Shown here: positions 34,061-44,781 of the stretch, in pieces
Layout of the letters: every line of letters begins with the position of its first letter
Numbering within the stretch: position 1 is the first letter of the stretch
Source: Antarctobacter albus
GTDB lineage: Bacteria > Pseudomonadota > Alphaproteobacteria > Rhodobacterales > Rhodobacteraceae
Reading direction: 5' to 3'
NCBI RefSeq assembly: GCF_900101505.1
Contig: NZ_FMZI01000006.1
Location: forward strand, 1 to 64,000
Length of the DNA: 64,000 bases
Translations under genes and position numbers: made by a program
The notes under the pieces: model-generated
Seen by the model: the letters and a program-made list of their open reading frames with translations, nothing else
Databases searched by the model: none
What the model was told of the DNA's origin: nothing

Positions 34061-35434
34061 TCAGGCCCGGAAGCGCAACAGGAGCCGGCGGTTGCCGCGC
34101 AGCACCTCGATCTGGACCAGCGGGCCGGGACGGCGCAACAGGCGATCCACGTCGCGCGGCGCCTCGATCCGGCGGCCGTTCACGCCCAGCAGCCGGTCCC
34201 CGGTCTGCAGGCCGATCTGGGCGCCGAAGGGGCCGGGATCCAGCACGACGATCCCCTCGGAGTCCACCGGCAGTCCCAGTTCCGAAACCACCGCCGGATT
34301 GGCCCGCGCCACCTGCAACCCCGGCAGGACGGTGCGTTCGCCAAGATCGACCATCTCGCGCGGCGGGCTGTCGGGCGGGGCGATCATCGGAACGGTGGCG
34401 ATCTTTTCCTCGCCCCTGCGGACATAGATCACCTCGGCCGACCGGCCGATCCCGCGCATCGACATGCGGAACAGCATCTCGGCGGGTGTGTTCACCGGCG
34501 CGCGGTCGACCTCGGACACCACGTCGCCCACCTGAAGGCCCGCGGCGGCAAAGGGGCTGTCTTCGTGCATCTCGGCGATGACCACACCCCCGGGCAGGTC
34601 AAGGCCAAGGCTGTCCGACAGTTCCGCCGTCACCGGCTGTCCAACCATCCCCGCCCAGGGCCGCTGGAACCGGCGATGGCCTTCCTGTGCCTGTTTGACG
34701 AATTGCGCCACCAGCCCCGCGGGGATGGCAAAGCCGATACCGTTCGACCCGCCCGACCGCGTCAGGATCGAGGTGTTCACGCCGATCAGCTCACCCTGCA
34801 CGTCGATCAGCGCCCCGCCGGAATTGCCCGGGTTGATCGGCGCATCGGTCTGGATGAAATACCCACGCGCATTGCCCGTCGCGGTCCCCGACCGCGCCAG
34901 CCCGGACACGATGCCGGACGAAACGGTCTGCCCGATGCCGAAGGGATTACCGATAGCCAGCACGAGCTCGCCCACCTCGACCGTGTCACTGTCACGCAGA
35001 TCCAGGTGCGGCATGTCCTCGGCGCCGGCCAAACGCATGATGGCCAGGTCGGATTCCTCGTCCGCCAGCAGGATTTCCGCGTCGTATTCGCGCCGGTCGT
35101 TCAGCACCACGCGGATGTCCGTCGCCTGGCCCACGACATGATAATTCGTCACCGCGATGCCATCGGCGGACAGGATCACGCCGGACCCCAGCGAATTCTG
35201 CACCCGTGGCCGCTGTTCGAACTGGCGAAAGAAATCGCCAAAGACCGGGTCGCCGGCAAAGGGGCTGCGCTGTTCGACGACGCGGCGGGCATAGATGTTG
35301 ACCACAGCCGGGGCCGCCTCTTTCACGAGGGGCGCAAAACTGAGGCTGATCTCACCCGGGCTCTGCGGCACGCGCACGTCCTGCGCCGCCGCCGGGACCG
35401 CCAGCATAATTAGACAAACAAAAGCTCTGAGCAT
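34061..35434 (-). CDS. DegP/Do-like periplasmic serine protease
   Basis: The 457-residue protein has a signal peptide (about 1-17), a trypsin-like domain with catalytic H99 (TNYHVVG), D129 (EESDLAIM) and S205 (NPGNSGG), and two PDZ domains (about 255-345 and 365-450). It degrades misfolded periplasmic proteins or cleaves a regulated substrate. MLRAF at 35434 is chosen for the signal peptide. It is transcribed away from pcs and just ahead of rarA. Confidence 0.93.
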   Translation of the reverse strand: MLRAFVCLIMLAVPAAAQDVRVPQSPGEISLSFAPLVKEAAPAVVNIYARRVVEQRSPFAGDPVFGDFFRQFEQRPRVQNSLGSGVILSADGIAVTNYHVVGQATDIRVVLNDRREYDAEILLADEESDLAIMRLAGAEDMPHLDLRDSDTVEVGELVLAIGNPFGIGQTVSSGIVSGLARSGTATGNARGYFIQTDAPINPGNSGGALIDVQGELIGVNTSILTRSGGSNGIGFAIPAGLVAQFVKQAQEGHRRFQRPWAGMVGQPVTAELSDSLGLDLPGGVVIAEMHEDSPFAAAGLQVGDVVSEVDRAPVNTPAEMLFRMSMRGIGRSAEVIYVRRGEEKIATVPMIAPPDSPPREMVDLGERTVLPGLQVARANPAVVSELGLPVDSEGIVVLDPGPFGAQIGLQTGDRLLGVNGRRIEAPRDVDRLLRRPGPLVQIEVLRGNRRLLLRFRA

Positions 35435-35563
35435 GAAAATCCTCCGGCTATCTCGGACCCCTAGCATATGTCCCCCACCCCGGTCCGATGCAAGCGGCGC
35501 CCGCGCCCGGCACCAAACGCTTGGGCAATTGCAACCCGTGCACATTTGCTCCATGACGGTTTC

Positions 35564-36274
35564 ATGACGTCACGATTGAAGCCCGAGACCAGTGCGCTCT
35601 GCGTTCACCTTCTGACCGCCACCGGGGCGGTCTTTGCCATGCTGGCGATGCTGGCGGCGGTGCAGGAAAATTGGTCGCTCATGTTCCTCTGGCTGGTGGT
35701 GGCCTTTGCCGTCGACGGCGTGGACGGACCTCTGGCGCGGAAATACGACGTCAAGACCTTTGCCCCCCGGTTCGACGGCGTCCTGCTGGACCTGATCATC
35801 GACTACCTGACCTATGTCTTCATTCCGGCCTTCGCTCTGTTCCAGTCGGGGCTGTTGCCGGGCTGGACGGGCTGGGTGGCGATCATCCTGATCACCTTTT
35901 CCAGCGCCATGTATTTCGCCGACAACCGCATGAAGACAGAGGATAATTCCTTTCAGGGCTTTCCCGGCTGCTGGAACATGCTGGTGCTGGTCCTTTTCGC
36001 CATCAAGCCCGATTTCTGGGTGATCCTGGCACTTGTCGCCGCGCTGGCGCTGGCCATGTTCCTGCCGTTGAAATTCATTCACCCGGTGCGCACCGCGCGC
36101 TGGCGGATGCTGTCGCTGCCCATCGCCCTCGCCTGGACGGTCTTTGCCGGCTGGGCCGCCTGGGTGGATTTCCACCCGCAAAGCTGGGCGCACTGGGGGC
36201 TGGTGGTGACCTCTGTCTACCTGTTGTTCGCGGGCATCGCGCAACAGGTGATCCCGGCCCGCAAGGCGGCCTGA
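35564..36274 (+). CDS. pcs: Phosphatidylcholine synthase
   Basis: The 236-residue protein has about eight membrane spans and the CDP-alcohol phosphatidyltransferase signature DGPLARKYDVKTFAPRFDGV continuing to LLDLIIDYLTY, with the spacing peculiar to Pcs. It condenses CDP-diacylglycerol with choline to form phosphatidylcholine, a common membrane lipid in this group. NRMKTEDNSFQGFPGCWNM is also diagnostic. Confidence 0.94.
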   Translation: MTSRLKPETSALCVHLLTATGAVFAMLAMLAAVQENWSLMFLWLVVAFAVDGVDGPLARKYDVKTFAPRFDGVLLDLIIDYLTYVFIPAFALFQSGLLPGWTGWVAIILITFSSAMYFADNRMKTEDNSFQGFPGCWNMLVLVLFAIKPDFWVILALVAALALAMFLPLKFIHPVRTARWRMLSLPIALAWTVFAGWAAWVDFHPQSWAHWGLVVTSVYLLFAGIAQQVIPARKAA

Positions 36275-36424
36275 CCGTCGGCATAGCCCTGCCGGTTTAT
36301 TCGGCACAGCCCGTTATTTGAGCACCCCAACCAGAGGCTATGGCTTTCGCCCGGCGCCCAATGATGTTTGGGTAAAGGAACTGGCCGGGCGCCACAGGCC
36401 CGGGCCGCAACCGGACGAGGGACC

Positions 36425-37249
36425 ATGCGTATCAACCTGGGCTGCCGGATTTCTATCGAGCTTGCCGCGCCCACACCGCTGATCTGCTTGCTGAACGTGC
36501 ATTATTCCCGCGCCAGCGATCTGGAACGGCCCGACCTGCTGCTGACCGATCCCGGCGTCCCGGTCGAGGCCTATCGCGACGGGTTCGGCAACTGGTGCAA
36601 CCGGCTGGTCGCGCCCGAAGGCCGGATGACCATGACGACGGACGGCACGCTGTTCGATGCCGGGTTTTCCGACCCCGTGGGGCATGAGGCGCAGCAACAT
36701 GCCGTCGAACAACTGCCGGTCGAGGCGCTGGGGTTCCTGCTGCCCAGTCGCTACTGCGAAAGCGACGTTCTGTCGGAATTTGCCTGGGACCGGTTCGGCG
36801 ACACGCCCCTTGGCTGGTCCCGGGTGCAGGCGGTCTGCGACTTCGTGCATACCCACATCCGCTTCGGCTATGAGCACTCGCGTCCCACCCGCACCGCCGC
36901 CGAGGCGCTGAACGAGGGCGTCGGCGTCTGCCGCGACTTCACCCATCTGGCGGTGGCGCTGTGCCGCGCGCTGAACATCCCCACGCGTTATTGCACCGGC
37001 TATGTCAGCGACATCGGCCAGTCCGCGCCGATCCGCCCGATGGATTTCGCCGCCTGGATGGAGGTCTACCTGGGCGGGCAATGGTGGGTCTTCGATCCGC
37101 GCAACAACGACACCCGCTTTGGCCGGGTGCTGATCGCGCGCGGACGTGACGCGGCGGACGTGCCGCTGATCCACAGTTTCGGCCGCCACGACCTGACCGG
37201 GTTCGAGGTCTGGATTCACCAGATCGACGACGCCCCCGGGCCAGCCTGA
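36425..37249 (+). CDS. Transglutaminase-like cysteine peptidase family protein
   Basis: The 274-residue protein has the transglutaminase-core triad: Cys in EGVGVCRDFTHLAVALCRAL, His/Asp in MDFAAWMEVYLGGQWWVFDP. The N-terminal beta domain (GCRISIELAAPTPL) is typical of bacterial members. No signal peptide is visible. Substrate unknown. It stands alone between pcs and xylA. Confidence 0.85.
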   Translation: MRINLGCRISIELAAPTPLICLLNVHYSRASDLERPDLLLTDPGVPVEAYRDGFGNWCNRLVAPEGRMTMTTDGTLFDAGFSDPVGHEAQQHAVEQLPVEALGFLLPSRYCESDVLSEFAWDRFGDTPLGWSRVQAVCDFVHTHIRFGYEHSRPTRTAAEALNEGVGVCRDFTHLAVALCRALNIPTRYCTGYVSDIGQSAPIRPMDFAAWMEVYLGGQWWVFDPRNNDTRFGRVLIARGRDAADVPLIHSFGRHDLTGFEVWIHQIDDAPGPA

Positions 37250-37260
37250 GCGGCCTCCCC

Positions 37261-38568
37261 TTAGACGAACCGGTTGACCCAGTTTTCCAGCCGTTCCTGC
37301 CGGCCGGACCCTGGCTCGGGATTGATCCCCTCCTCCAGCACCCTGCGCTGGATCGCCCCCAGGTCGCTTTGCAACATGGCCTGCGCCCCGGGCGTGTCCC
37401 AACCGGCGTACCGCTCGGCCAGGGCCTGCTCCAACCCGCCGTCCTCCAGCATCGCCGCCGCCGCCTTCAGCCCGCGCGCGCAGATGTCCATGCCCCCCAC
37501 ATGGGCGGCCACCAGGTCCACCGGGTCCAGCGACTGCCGCCGCAGCTTGGCGTCGAAATTGGTCCCCCCAGTGGTGAACCCGCCCATCTTCAGCACCTGG
37601 TAGTAGGCCAGCGCCACCTCGGGCACGTTGTTGGGAAACTGGTCGGTGTCCCAGCCCGATTGGTAGTCGTTGCGGTTCATGTCGATCGACCCCAGCATCC
37701 CCTCGGTGGCCGCCAGCGCCAGCTCATGCTCGAACGAATGCCCGGCCAGGATCGCATGTCCCTGCTCGATGTTCAGCTTGATGTCATCCTGCAGCCCGTA
37801 CTTGCGCAGGAAGCCGATGCAGGTGGCCACGTCGTAATCATACTGATGCTTCGACGGTTCCTGCGGCTTGGGTTCGACAAGGATCGTGCCCTGGAACCCG
37901 ATCTTGTGCTTGTAATCCACCACCATCGACAGGAAGCGCGCCATGTTGTCGGCCTCGCGGCCCAGGTCGGTGTTCAGCAGGGTTTCATACCCCTCGCGCC
38001 CACCCCACAGAACGTAGTTCTGCCCGCCGAGTTTATGCGTCGCGTCGATGCAGCCCTTCACCGTCGCGGCAGCAAAGGCAAAGACCTCCGGGTCCGGGTT
38101 GGTCGCCGCCCCCGACATGAACCGCCGGTGCGAGAACAAGTTGGCCGTCCCCCAGAGCAGCCGGGTCCCCGTGGCCTCCTGCTTTTCGCCCATGTAGTCG
38201 GTGATCTCTTCCAGCCCGGCGAGGTTGTCGGCGTAATTGCCCATTTCCGGCCGGATGTCCGCGTCATGCCAGCAATAAAAGGGCTGGCCCAGGATGCCGA
38301 ACATCTCGAAGGCCACGTCGGCCTTCATCTTCGCGCGCCCCATGTCGTCCTGCGGATGCCAGGGCCGGACAAAGGTCTGACCGCCGAACGGATCGCCCCC
38401 CTCCCAGGCAAAGCTGTGCCACCAGGCGACGGCAAAACGCAGGTGATCCTCCATGCGCTTGCCCATGACCATCTCATCGGGGTCGTAGTGGCGATAGGCC
38501 AGTTCGCTGGTGCTTTGCGGCCCCTCGTACCGGATGGTGTCGATCCCGTCGAAAAATCCCGTGCTCAT
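37261..38568 (-). CDS. xylA: Xylose isomerase
   Basis: The 435-residue protein has the metal and catalytic motifs [49 protein letters not shown] and [18 protein letters not shown], and [19 protein letters not shown]. It converts D-xylose to D-xylulose. Length matches class II enzymes. The start at 38568 overlaps the xylB stop by four bases, so xylB and xylA are coupled in the order B then A. Confidence 0.97.
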   Translation of the reverse strand: MSTGFFDGIDTIRYEGPQSTSELAYRHYDPDEMVMGKRMEDHLRFAVAWWHSFAWEGGDPFGGQTFVRPWHPQDDMGRAKMKADVAFEMFGILGQPFYCWHDADIRPEMGNYADNLAGLEEITDYMGEKQEATGTRLLWGTANLFSHRRFMSGAATNPDPEVFAFAAATVKGCIDATHKLGGQNYVLWGGREGYETLLNTDLGREADNMARFLSMVVDYKHKIGFQGTILVEPKPQEPSKHQYDYDVATCIGFLRKYGLQDDIKLNIEQGHAILAGHSFEHELALAATEGMLGSIDMNRNDYQSGWDTDQFPNNVPEVALAYYQVLKMGGFTTGGTNFDAKLRRQSLDPVDLVAAHVGGMDICARGLKAAAAMLEDGGLEQALAERYAGWDTPGAQAMLQSDLGAIQRRVLEEGINPEPGSGRQERLENWVNRFV

Positions 38569-40016
38569 GTCAGCCCCCTCACTGCCGGATAAATCTCGCG
38601 CCACGCGGCATAGGCGTCGCGGTAGGCGCCGGTCAGCGCCGCATTCGGCGCAATGGTCTCGCGCACGGGCGGGGGCGTCATGATCTCGTCGACCGTGCCC
38701 GCCCCGGCCCCCACCATCGCCAGCCGGGCCGCACCCAGCGCCGCGCCGAAATCGCCCTTGTCGGGCAAGGCCAGCGGCACATCCAGGACCGTCGCGATCA
38801 GTTGCACCCAATAGCGCGACTGCGCCCCGCCGCCGATGGCCAGAAGGCTGTCCAGCCGTGCGCCGGAGGCCTTGAGCGCCTCGGCGCAATCACACAGGGC
38901 AAAGGCAACGCCCTCCATCACCGCGCGCGTCATGTCGCGGCGGCTGCTGCCCACGTCGATGTTCAGGAACCCCGCCCGGATGCGGCTGTCGTTGTGCGGC
39001 GTCCGCTCACCCGAAAGGTAGGGCATGAAGCGCAGCGCACCCGGCCCGTCAAAAGTGTCGCCCAGCTCGGTCGCAAGCTCCGCCGGGGAGGCCCCCGTCA
39101 CCCGCGACAACCAGTTCAGGCTGTCCGTTGCCGCCAGGATCACCCCCATCTGGTACCACTGCCCCGGCACCGCGTGGCAAAAGGTGTGGACCGCGCTTTC
39201 CGGCAGCGGCGCATAGCCGTCGCGCCCGGTCAGCACGACACCCGATGTGCCCAGCGAGACAAAACCCGTTCCCTCGCGCATCGCGCCGACGCCACAGGCC
39301 GAGGCCGCGTTGTCGCCCGCCCCGCCGACCACGATCACACCCGCAGACATGCCCCAACGGTCCGCGAGGTCGGGGCGCAGGGCGCCCCCCGTCTCACAGC
39401 CCTCAACGAGGCGCGGCATCTGGTCGGGGCGCATCCCCGACACCTCCAGCAGGCGCGCGGACCAGTCGCGCGCGCCCACGTCCAGCCAGGCGGTGCCGGC
39501 GCTGTCCGACATGTCGGCAAAGCGTTCGCCTGTCAGGTGAAAGTTCATGTAGGCGGCGGGCAGCAGCACCGTCGCGGTGCGGGCAAAAACATCGGGTTCG
39601 TTGCGCGCCACCCAGAGCAGTTTCGGCGCGGTGAACCCCGGAAAGACGATATTGCCCGAAAGGTCGCGTACCGCCGCCGCTCCGTCCAGCTCTGCCGCCT
39701 CGGCCGCGCTGCGGGTGTCGTTCCACAGGATGCAGGGGCGCAGCACCGCACCGTCGGCATCCAGCAGCGTGGCACCATGCATGTGACCCGACACGCCCAT
39801 GCCCCGCACAGCGGACATGGCTTGGGGATGTGCGGAGGCCAGTTCGCCCAGCGCGCCGTCCACCGCCGCCACCCAATCCGCCGGATCCTGTTCGGACCAG
39901 CCGGGATGCGGATGTTTCGGCGCATAGGCCCGCACGGCGCTGCCCACCGGCGCACCGTTGCCATCCACCAACAGGGCCCGCAGCCCCGAGGTTCCCATAT
40001 CCAAACCCAGATACAT
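38565..40016 (-). CDS. xylB: Xylulokinase
   Basis: The 483-residue FGGY kinase opens [20 protein letters not shown], has [18 protein letters not shown] and LWNDTR, and the phosphate-binding [15 protein letters not shown]-like segment and [10 protein letters not shown]. It phosphorylates D-xylulose, the second step after XylA. No xylose regulator or transporter is next to it within the window. Start at 40016 gives the family N-terminus. Confidence 0.95.
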   Translation of the reverse strand: MYLGLDMGTSGLRALLVDGNGAPVGSAVRAYAPKHPHPGWSEQDPADWVAAVDGALGELASAHPQAMSAVRGMGVSGHMHGATLLDADGAVLRPCILWNDTRSAAEAAELDGAAAVRDLSGNIVFPGFTAPKLLWVARNEPDVFARTATVLLPAAYMNFHLTGERFADMSDSAGTAWLDVGARDWSARLLEVSGMRPDQMPRLVEGCETGGALRPDLADRWGMSAGVIVVGGAGDNAASACGVGAMREGTGFVSLGTSGVVLTGRDGYAPLPESAVHTFCHAVPGQWYQMGVILAATDSLNWLSRVTGASPAELATELGDTFDGPGALRFMPYLSGERTPHNDSRIRAGFLNIDVGSSRRDMTRAVMEGVAFALCDCAEALKASGARLDSLLAIGGGAQSRYWVQLIATVLDVPLALPDKGDFGAALGAARLAMVGAGAGTVDEIMTPPPVRETIAPNAALTGAYRDAYAAWREIYPAVRGLT

Positions 40017-40187
40017 GTCCCGCCTCCTCGTGTTGGCGCTAACGAAAGCCAAGGAGGGGCGGACTGTCAAACCCCTGCGGTCAGAAACCGCGCAAGTTTG
40101 CAGGAATGAGAGTCTTGCGCCGGGCCAGGACGGAAATGAGAGGTTTCATCTCATTTCCGCGAAATCCGGCCCGATGCCGTCAGGGCT

Positions 40188-40427
40188 TCAGCCCTTTTCC
40201 AGCGCTTCGATACGCGCCTTCAGCGCTTCGTTTTCCTCGCGCGCCTTCTGCGCCATCGCGCGGACCGCGTCGAATTCCTCGCGGGTGACGAAATCACGAT
40301 CCGCAAGCCAGCGGTCGATCATCGACTTCATGGCGGTTTCCGCCTCTTCCCGCGCGCCCTGGGCCACGCCCATAGCGTTGGTCATCAGCTGGCTGATATC
40401 CTCGAAAACCTTGTTACGCGTCTGCAT
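40188..40427 (-). CDS. ubiK: UbiK-family ubiquinone biosynthesis accessory factor
   Basis: The 79-residue protein is mostly a coiled coil ([20 protein letters not shown]) with an N-terminal amphipathic region [20 protein letters not shown] and the family [14 protein letters not shown]. It supports ubiquinone synthesis as a membrane-associated trimeric scaffold. Divergent from lgt. Start at 40427 is the family start. Confidence 0.9.
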   Translation of the reverse strand: MQTRNKVFEDISQLMTNAMGVAQGAREEAETAMKSMIDRWLADRDFVTREEFDAVRAMAQKAREENEALKARIEALEKG

Positions 40428-40522
40428 TGGGTCACTCCGCCGTTGCATTCCCTGCCTATATGGTCGCACAAGGCGGAACCCTCAAGGTTGACTTCGCCGC
40501 GCGACAAGAGGCAACAGGACGC

Positions 40523-41434
40523 ATGCAGGCCGCCATTCCCTTTCCCGATCTCTCGTCAGAGGTCTTTTCCATCGCGCTTTTCGGGTTCGAATTCGCGCTG
40601 CGCTGGTACGCGCTCGCCTATATCGCGGGCATCCTGATCGGCTGGCGGCTGGCCCTCTGGGCGGTCAAGCGTGCGCACCTGTGGGCCAATGACACGCCGC
40701 CCATGACCCCGCGCCAGATCGAGGACCTGCTGACCTGGGTGATCCTGGGCATCATCCTGGGTGGGCGGCTGGGCTTTGTCCTGTTCTACATGCCCGGCTA
40801 CTACCTGACGCATCCGGCGGAAATCCTGATGATCTGGCAGGGCGGCATGGCCTTTCACGGCGGGCTGATCGGCGTGGTGCTGGCGGTCTGGATCTTCTGC
40901 GCGCGCAACAAGGTGCCACTGGCCTCGGCCTCGGACCTGCTGGCGCTGGCGACACCGCCGGGGCTGCTACTGGGCCGGCTGGCGAATTTCATCAACGCCG
41001 AGCTCTGGGGCCGCCCCTCGGACGTGCCCTGGGCGGTGATCTTTCCCGGCCAACTGGCACAGGACTGCGGCCAGCCCCTTGGCGAACTCTGTGCGCGTCA
41101 CCCCTCGCAGCTGTACGAGGCAACGCTCGAAGGACTGGTGCTGCTGATCGTACTGATCTGGATGGTCTCGCGCGGGTGGCTGAAACGGCCCGGCGCGGTC
41201 GCGGGCACCTTCTTCATGGGCTATGGCATCGGGCGATTCATTGTCGAGTTCTTTCGCCAGCCCGACGCGCAGTTCCAGTCCGAGGGCAATCCACTGGGTC
41301 TTGCCCTGCAGGTGAACGGCTACGGCCTGACGATGGGGCAACTGCTGACCCTGCCGATGATCCTGGGAGGGGCGCTGACAATCTGGTTCGCCCTGAACCG
41401 CGCGCGCGGGGCCAGGGCTGACGCGGCCTCTTGA
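40523..41434 (+). CDS. lgt: Prolipoprotein diacylglyceryl transferase
   Basis: The 303-residue, seven-span membrane protein has [15 protein letters not shown] with the essential His, and [14 protein letters not shown], the Lgt signature. It transfers diacylglycerol to the lipobox Cys of prolipoproteins. ATG 40523 gives the usual start. The stop overlaps the TTG of the methyltransferase gene, making an lgt-midA-pgeF operon. Confidence 0.96.
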   Translation: MQAAIPFPDLSSEVFSIALFGFEFALRWYALAYIAGILIGWRLALWAVKRAHLWANDTPPMTPRQIEDLLTWVILGIILGGRLGFVLFYMPGYYLTHPAEILMIWQGGMAFHGGLIGVVLAVWIFCARNKVPLASASDLLALATPPGLLLGRLANFINAELWGRPSDVPWAVIFPGQLAQDCGQPLGELCARHPSQLYEATLEGLVLLIVLIWMVSRGWLKRPGAVAGTFFMGYGIGRFIVEFFRQPDAQFQSEGNPLGLALQVNGYGLTMGQLLTLPMILGGALTIWFALNRARGARADAAS

Positions 41435-42504
41435 CCGCACTGCGCGATATCCTGGTCCGGCAGGTCATGGCCAACGGGCCGATGACGCTGGCCGACTTCA
41501 TGGCCGCCTGCCTGATGCATCCGCAGCACGGCTATTACAGCACGCGTGACCCTCTGGGTGCGGCGGGCGACTTTACCACCGCGCCTGAAATCAGCCAGAT
41601 GTTCGGTGAGCTGGTGGGCCTGTGCCTGGCGCAAAGCTGGATGGACCAGGGGGCGCCCGCGTCCTTTGTCCTGGCAGAGCTTGGCCCCGGTCGCGGCACC
41701 CTGATGGCCGACATCCTGCGCGCCACCGCCCGCGTGCCCGGCTTTCACGCCGCCGCCCGGCTGCATCTTGTCGAAACCTCGCCCAAGCTGCGCACCGAAC
41801 AGGCCGGCCGCCTGCCGCAGGCAACATGGCATGACAGCGTCGAGGATCTGCCCGAGGGGCCGATGTTCCTTGTCGCCAACGAGTTCTTTGACGCGCTGCC
41901 GGTGCGCCAGTTCCAGCGCGCGGGTGAGGCCTGGCAGGAACGGGTTGTCGGGCTGGACGATGCGGGCACGCTTGCGCTTGGCCTTGCCGCGCCGGCCCCG
42001 CAGCCCGGCCTGGCCCACAGGCTGCAGGACACGCGCGACGGCGACATCGTCGAGACCTGTGCCCCGGCGCAGGCGGTCGCCGCCACCCTTGGCGCCCGAA
42101 TCGCCCGACATGGCGGGCTTGCGCTGATCGTCGACTATGGCGACTGGCGCTCACTTGGCGACACCTTGCAGGCCCTTCAGGGGCACAAGGCCGCCGACCC
42201 GCTCGCCACCCCCGGAGAGGCCGATCTCACCACCCATGTCGATTTCGAGGCCCTGGCCACTGCCGCCGCCCCCGCCACCCATACGTTGCTGACCCCGCAG
42301 GGAGTTTTCCTGGAACGCCTGGGGATCACCGCGCGGGCCCAGGCGCTGGCACAGCGACTCAGCGGCGAGGCGCTGGACAGCCACATTGCCGCACATCGCC
42401 GGTTGACGCATCCGGCGGAAATGGGATCACTGTTCAAGACCATCGCCCTGCTGCCACAGGGCTCCCCGCCCCCGCCCGGACTGGAGCTGCGCGCCACGCC
42501 ATGA
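41431..42504 (+). CDS. SAM-dependent methyltransferase, MidA/NDUFAF7 family
   Basis: The 357-residue protein has [39 protein letters not shown] and the SAM-binding [15 protein letters not shown], diagnostic of COG1565, whose mitochondrial member methylates an arginine of complex I subunit NDUFS2. A role in complex I assembly is inferred. The TTG start overlaps the lgt TGA and the stop overlaps pgeF. Confidence 0.9.
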   Translation: MTALRDILVRQVMANGPMTLADFMAACLMHPQHGYYSTRDPLGAAGDFTTAPEISQMFGELVGLCLAQSWMDQGAPASFVLAELGPGRGTLMADILRATARVPGFHAAARLHLVETSPKLRTEQAGRLPQATWHDSVEDLPEGPMFLVANEFFDALPVRQFQRAGEAWQERVVGLDDAGTLALGLAAPAPQPGLAHRLQDTRDGDIVETCAPAQAVAATLGARIARHGGLALIVDYGDWRSLGDTLQALQGHKAADPLATPGEADLTTHVDFEALATAAAPATHTLLTPQGVFLERLGITARAQALAQRLSGEALDSHIAAHRRLTHPAEMGSLFKTIALLPQGSPPPPGLELRATP

Positions 42505-43256
42505 CGCTCGAGATCATCACTTCGCTGAGCCTCTCCCCCCTGCGCCACGGTTTTTTCACGCGCCGGGGCGGCGCCTCCTCGGGTATCTTCTCGGGGCTGA
42601 ACTGCGGCGCGGGCTCCTCGGACCAGGCGGAAATCGTGGCAATCAACCGGTCGCGCGTGGCCAACGCGATGGAAACCGCGCCCGACCGCCTGCTGACCGT
42701 GCACCAGGTGCATTCGCCGGATGTCGTCACCGTGGTACAGCCCCAGGATGCCTCGGACAGGAAGGCAGACGCGCTTGTCACCGCGATGCCCGGCGTGGCG
42801 CTGGGGGTGCTGACCGCCGATTGCCAGCCGGTGCTGTTCGCCGACCACGGCGCAGGTGTGATCGGCGCGGCCCACGCGGGCTGGCGCGGCGCGCGGGACG
42901 GCGTGCTGGAGGCCACGGTCGAGGCGATGCTGGCCCTCGGCGCCACGCGCGAGGGGATTCGCGCCGTGATCGGCCCCTCGATCAGTCAGCGCGCCTACGA
43001 GGTCGGGCCCGAGTTCTTCGAGGATTTCGTCATCGAGGACGGGCGCAACAGCCGGTTCTTTGCCGGCGGCACGGGCGACCGCATGATGTTCGACCTGCCC
43101 GCCTACGGGCTGCACCGCCTGCGCGAGGCCGGGGTCGAGGCGGAATGGACACGTCATTGCACCTATTCCGACCCGGATCGGTTCTATTCCTACCGCCGCG
43201 CCACCCATGCCGGCGAGGCGGACTATGGCCGCCTGATCTCTGCCATCCGTCTCTAG
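42501..43256 (+). CDS. pgeF: Peptidoglycan editing factor PgeF (multicopper laccase-domain)
   Basis: The 251-residue protein has the YfiH signature: GFFTRRGGASSGIFSGLN, VHQVHSPDVV, VLTADCQPVLFAD and AAHAGWRGARDGVLEATV, supplying the zinc ligands. It removes wrong amino acids from peptidoglycan precursors in studied bacteria. It is the third gene of the lgt operon. Confidence 0.93.
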   Translation: MTLEIITSLSLSPLRHGFFTRRGGASSGIFSGLNCGAGSSDQAEIVAINRSRVANAMETAPDRLLTVHQVHSPDVVTVVQPQDASDRKADALVTAMPGVALGVLTADCQPVLFADHGAGVIGAAHAGWRGARDGVLEATVEAMLALGATREGIRAVIGPSISQRAYEVGPEFFEDFVIEDGRNSRFFAGGTGDRMMFDLPAYGLHRLREAGVEAEWTRHCTYSDPDRFYSYRRATHAGEADYGRLISAIRL

Positions 43257-43378
43257 ACGCTATGCCCGGCCTCTGCCGGAAACAATCCACCTATTGGCCC
43301 GCCATTGTCCCAATGATGCCGCAATTCGCTGCAAATTCTACGGACAGGCACGACCAGAGGCAGAGCAGAGGACACGTC

Positions 43379-43534
43379 ATGAAATCGCAGCGCCGCTTTA
43401 TCGCATCGATCACGGAAACCGCCCGCAAGGGCGCACCGCGCCTGCCGTTCGAACGCGGCGCCCCGCGTACGGCCATGATCGTCCGCCGCGAACAGGCGCA
43501 GGCCCCGCGCCAGCCCAGCGTCAAGAGCGCCTGA
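43379..43534 (+). CDS. Small basic 51-aa protein
   Basis: The product MKSQRRFIASITETARKGAP and RLPFERGAPRTAMIVRREQA is short, basic (pI high) and begins 122 bp after pgeF; the upstream GAGGACACGTC gives a weak ribosome-binding site. Its composition and clean stop look coding, and I recall similar short proteins after pgeF in relatives, but no function is known. Confidence 0.5.
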   Translation: MKSQRRFIASITETARKGAPRLPFERGAPRTAMIVRREQAQAPRQPSVKSA

Positions 43535-43914
43535 CCCTTCCGTGGCAGGGCCGGAAACGCCCTGTATCCCTGTATTGTGACCAAGTCCCCGACCGTCGCG
43601 GCGATGCCGCGCCGGTCCACTCCCGGCCAGCCTGGATAGCGCCCCGCGCCCGTCCACAGGCCCCTCCCCCAGACATCCGACAGGCCTCGATTCGCCGCGC
43701 AGCCGACGGAATGTGGCACCAATATCCCGTCAGGTCCGACAATCCCGGAGAAGCTTCCGCATTGTCGCCCGCCGCAACCCCTCAAGCGCGCCAATTTTGA
43801 CAGGCCGGGCCGATTGCGGCCAGATCGGCATCAGTCAGTTACTTGTTTCAATATTCCGTCTGTCGTTGTTGGTGGGGGCCAACACGGATGTGACCAACCT
43901 CAAGGGGTGTTCAC
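43535..43914. other. Intergenic region before the Hint-domain gene
   Basis: About 380 bp with no supported gene. It contains a TTGACA-like box at 43797-43802 and a GGCC-rich inverted repeat just after it, possibly part of the promoter of the Hint gene, and an otherwise unremarkable AT-richer stretch at 43835-43880. Confidence 0.35.
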
Positions 43915-44718
43915 ATGACCCGCCTCCATCGCGGCCTTTCGGGCGTTGCCCCGGCGGCTGACCCGGCTCTCTCTCTTCCCGTTTCTCCGGAACGGGAGCT
44001 CTCTCCGGACGGGCGACCTCGCCGCGCAGGCTCTCTCATGCGCAAATACGAGGTCGCCGCCCTGCTTCCCGACCTCACGGTCTCCTTCACCCAGCATGTC
44101 GCCCCGGCCTCTCCGTTCTTCGAGGAATGCGCCTCGGCCTTTGCGCGCGGCACGCTGATCGAAACGGTGCGCGGCCCGGTGGCCATCGAGGACCTCGTGC
44201 CCGGCGACTACATCCTGACCGCCAGCGGGTCGGAGCCAGTCACCTGGATCGGCTCCACGACCTATGTCCCCGGCCACGAGGACGAGGCGACCACGCTCAC
44301 CCACATGACGCGGATCACCACCGATGCCTTCGGCATGGGGCATCCACCGATGGACCTGCTGCTGGGCCCGGCCGCACGAATGGTGGTGCGTCACCCCCGG
44401 CTGGAGGATCTGCTGGGTCAGAACAGCGTGCTGGCCCCGGTCAAGGACTACGCCGACGGCGACCGCTTCCTGGAGGTGACGCCGATGGGCACGGTGCAGC
44501 TGTTCCACCTGATGGTGCAACGCCACACGACCATCCGCATCGGCGGCGTCGACCTGGAAACCTATCACCCTGGCAACACGGCGGGGCAGTCCCTGGGCCA
44601 GAACATGCGGGCACTCTACCTGACGATGTTCCCCAACATCTCGGCACTGGACGATTTCGGGCAGGTCAGCATGACGCGCACGACGCGGGACGTGGTCGAA
44701 AACCTCGTGGGGGTCTGA
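43915..44718 (+). CDS. Hint (hedgehog/intein-like) domain protein
   Basis: The 267-residue protein has an intein-like N-terminal Hint motif CASAFARGTLIETVRGPVAI, EDLVPGDYILTASGSEPVTW and a later LAPVKDYADG and VQLFHLMVQRH, the arrangement of the Rhodobacteraceae Hint-domain family. Cys at the start of the CASAF motif would be the nucleophile; whether splicing occurs is unknown, as no extein C-terminal Cys/Ser is obvious. It may process or anchor itself. It has no operon partner. Confidence 0.8.
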   Translation: MTRLHRGLSGVAPAADPALSLPVSPERELSPDGRPRRAGSLMRKYEVAALLPDLTVSFTQHVAPASPFFEECASAFARGTLIETVRGPVAIEDLVPGDYILTASGSEPVTWIGSTTYVPGHEDEATTLTHMTRITTDAFGMGHPPMDLLLGPAARMVVRHPRLEDLLGQNSVLAPVKDYADGDRFLEVTPMGTVQLFHLMVQRHTTIRIGGVDLETYHPGNTAGQSLGQNMRALYLTMFPNISALDDFGQVSMTRTTRDVVENLVGV

Positions 44719-44724
44719 CCGGGC

Positions 44725-44742
44725 GGCGGGGCAAGCCCCGCC
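44725..44742. repeat. GC-rich hairpin after the Hint gene
   Basis: GGCGGGGCAAGCCCCGCC, followed by CTACA. This looks like a short intergenic hairpin repeat of a type common in alphaproteobacterial genomes; no T-run follows, so terminator function is doubtful. Confidence 0.5.
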
Positions 44743-44781
44743 CTACACGACCACCCGACACGACCACAGGGCCGCATCCGC

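Noticed and set aside
33121-35413. Long plus-strand frames across rarA and the Do-like protease
   Set aside because: They are opposite two clear genes with catalytic motifs; the plus-strand products have no family features.
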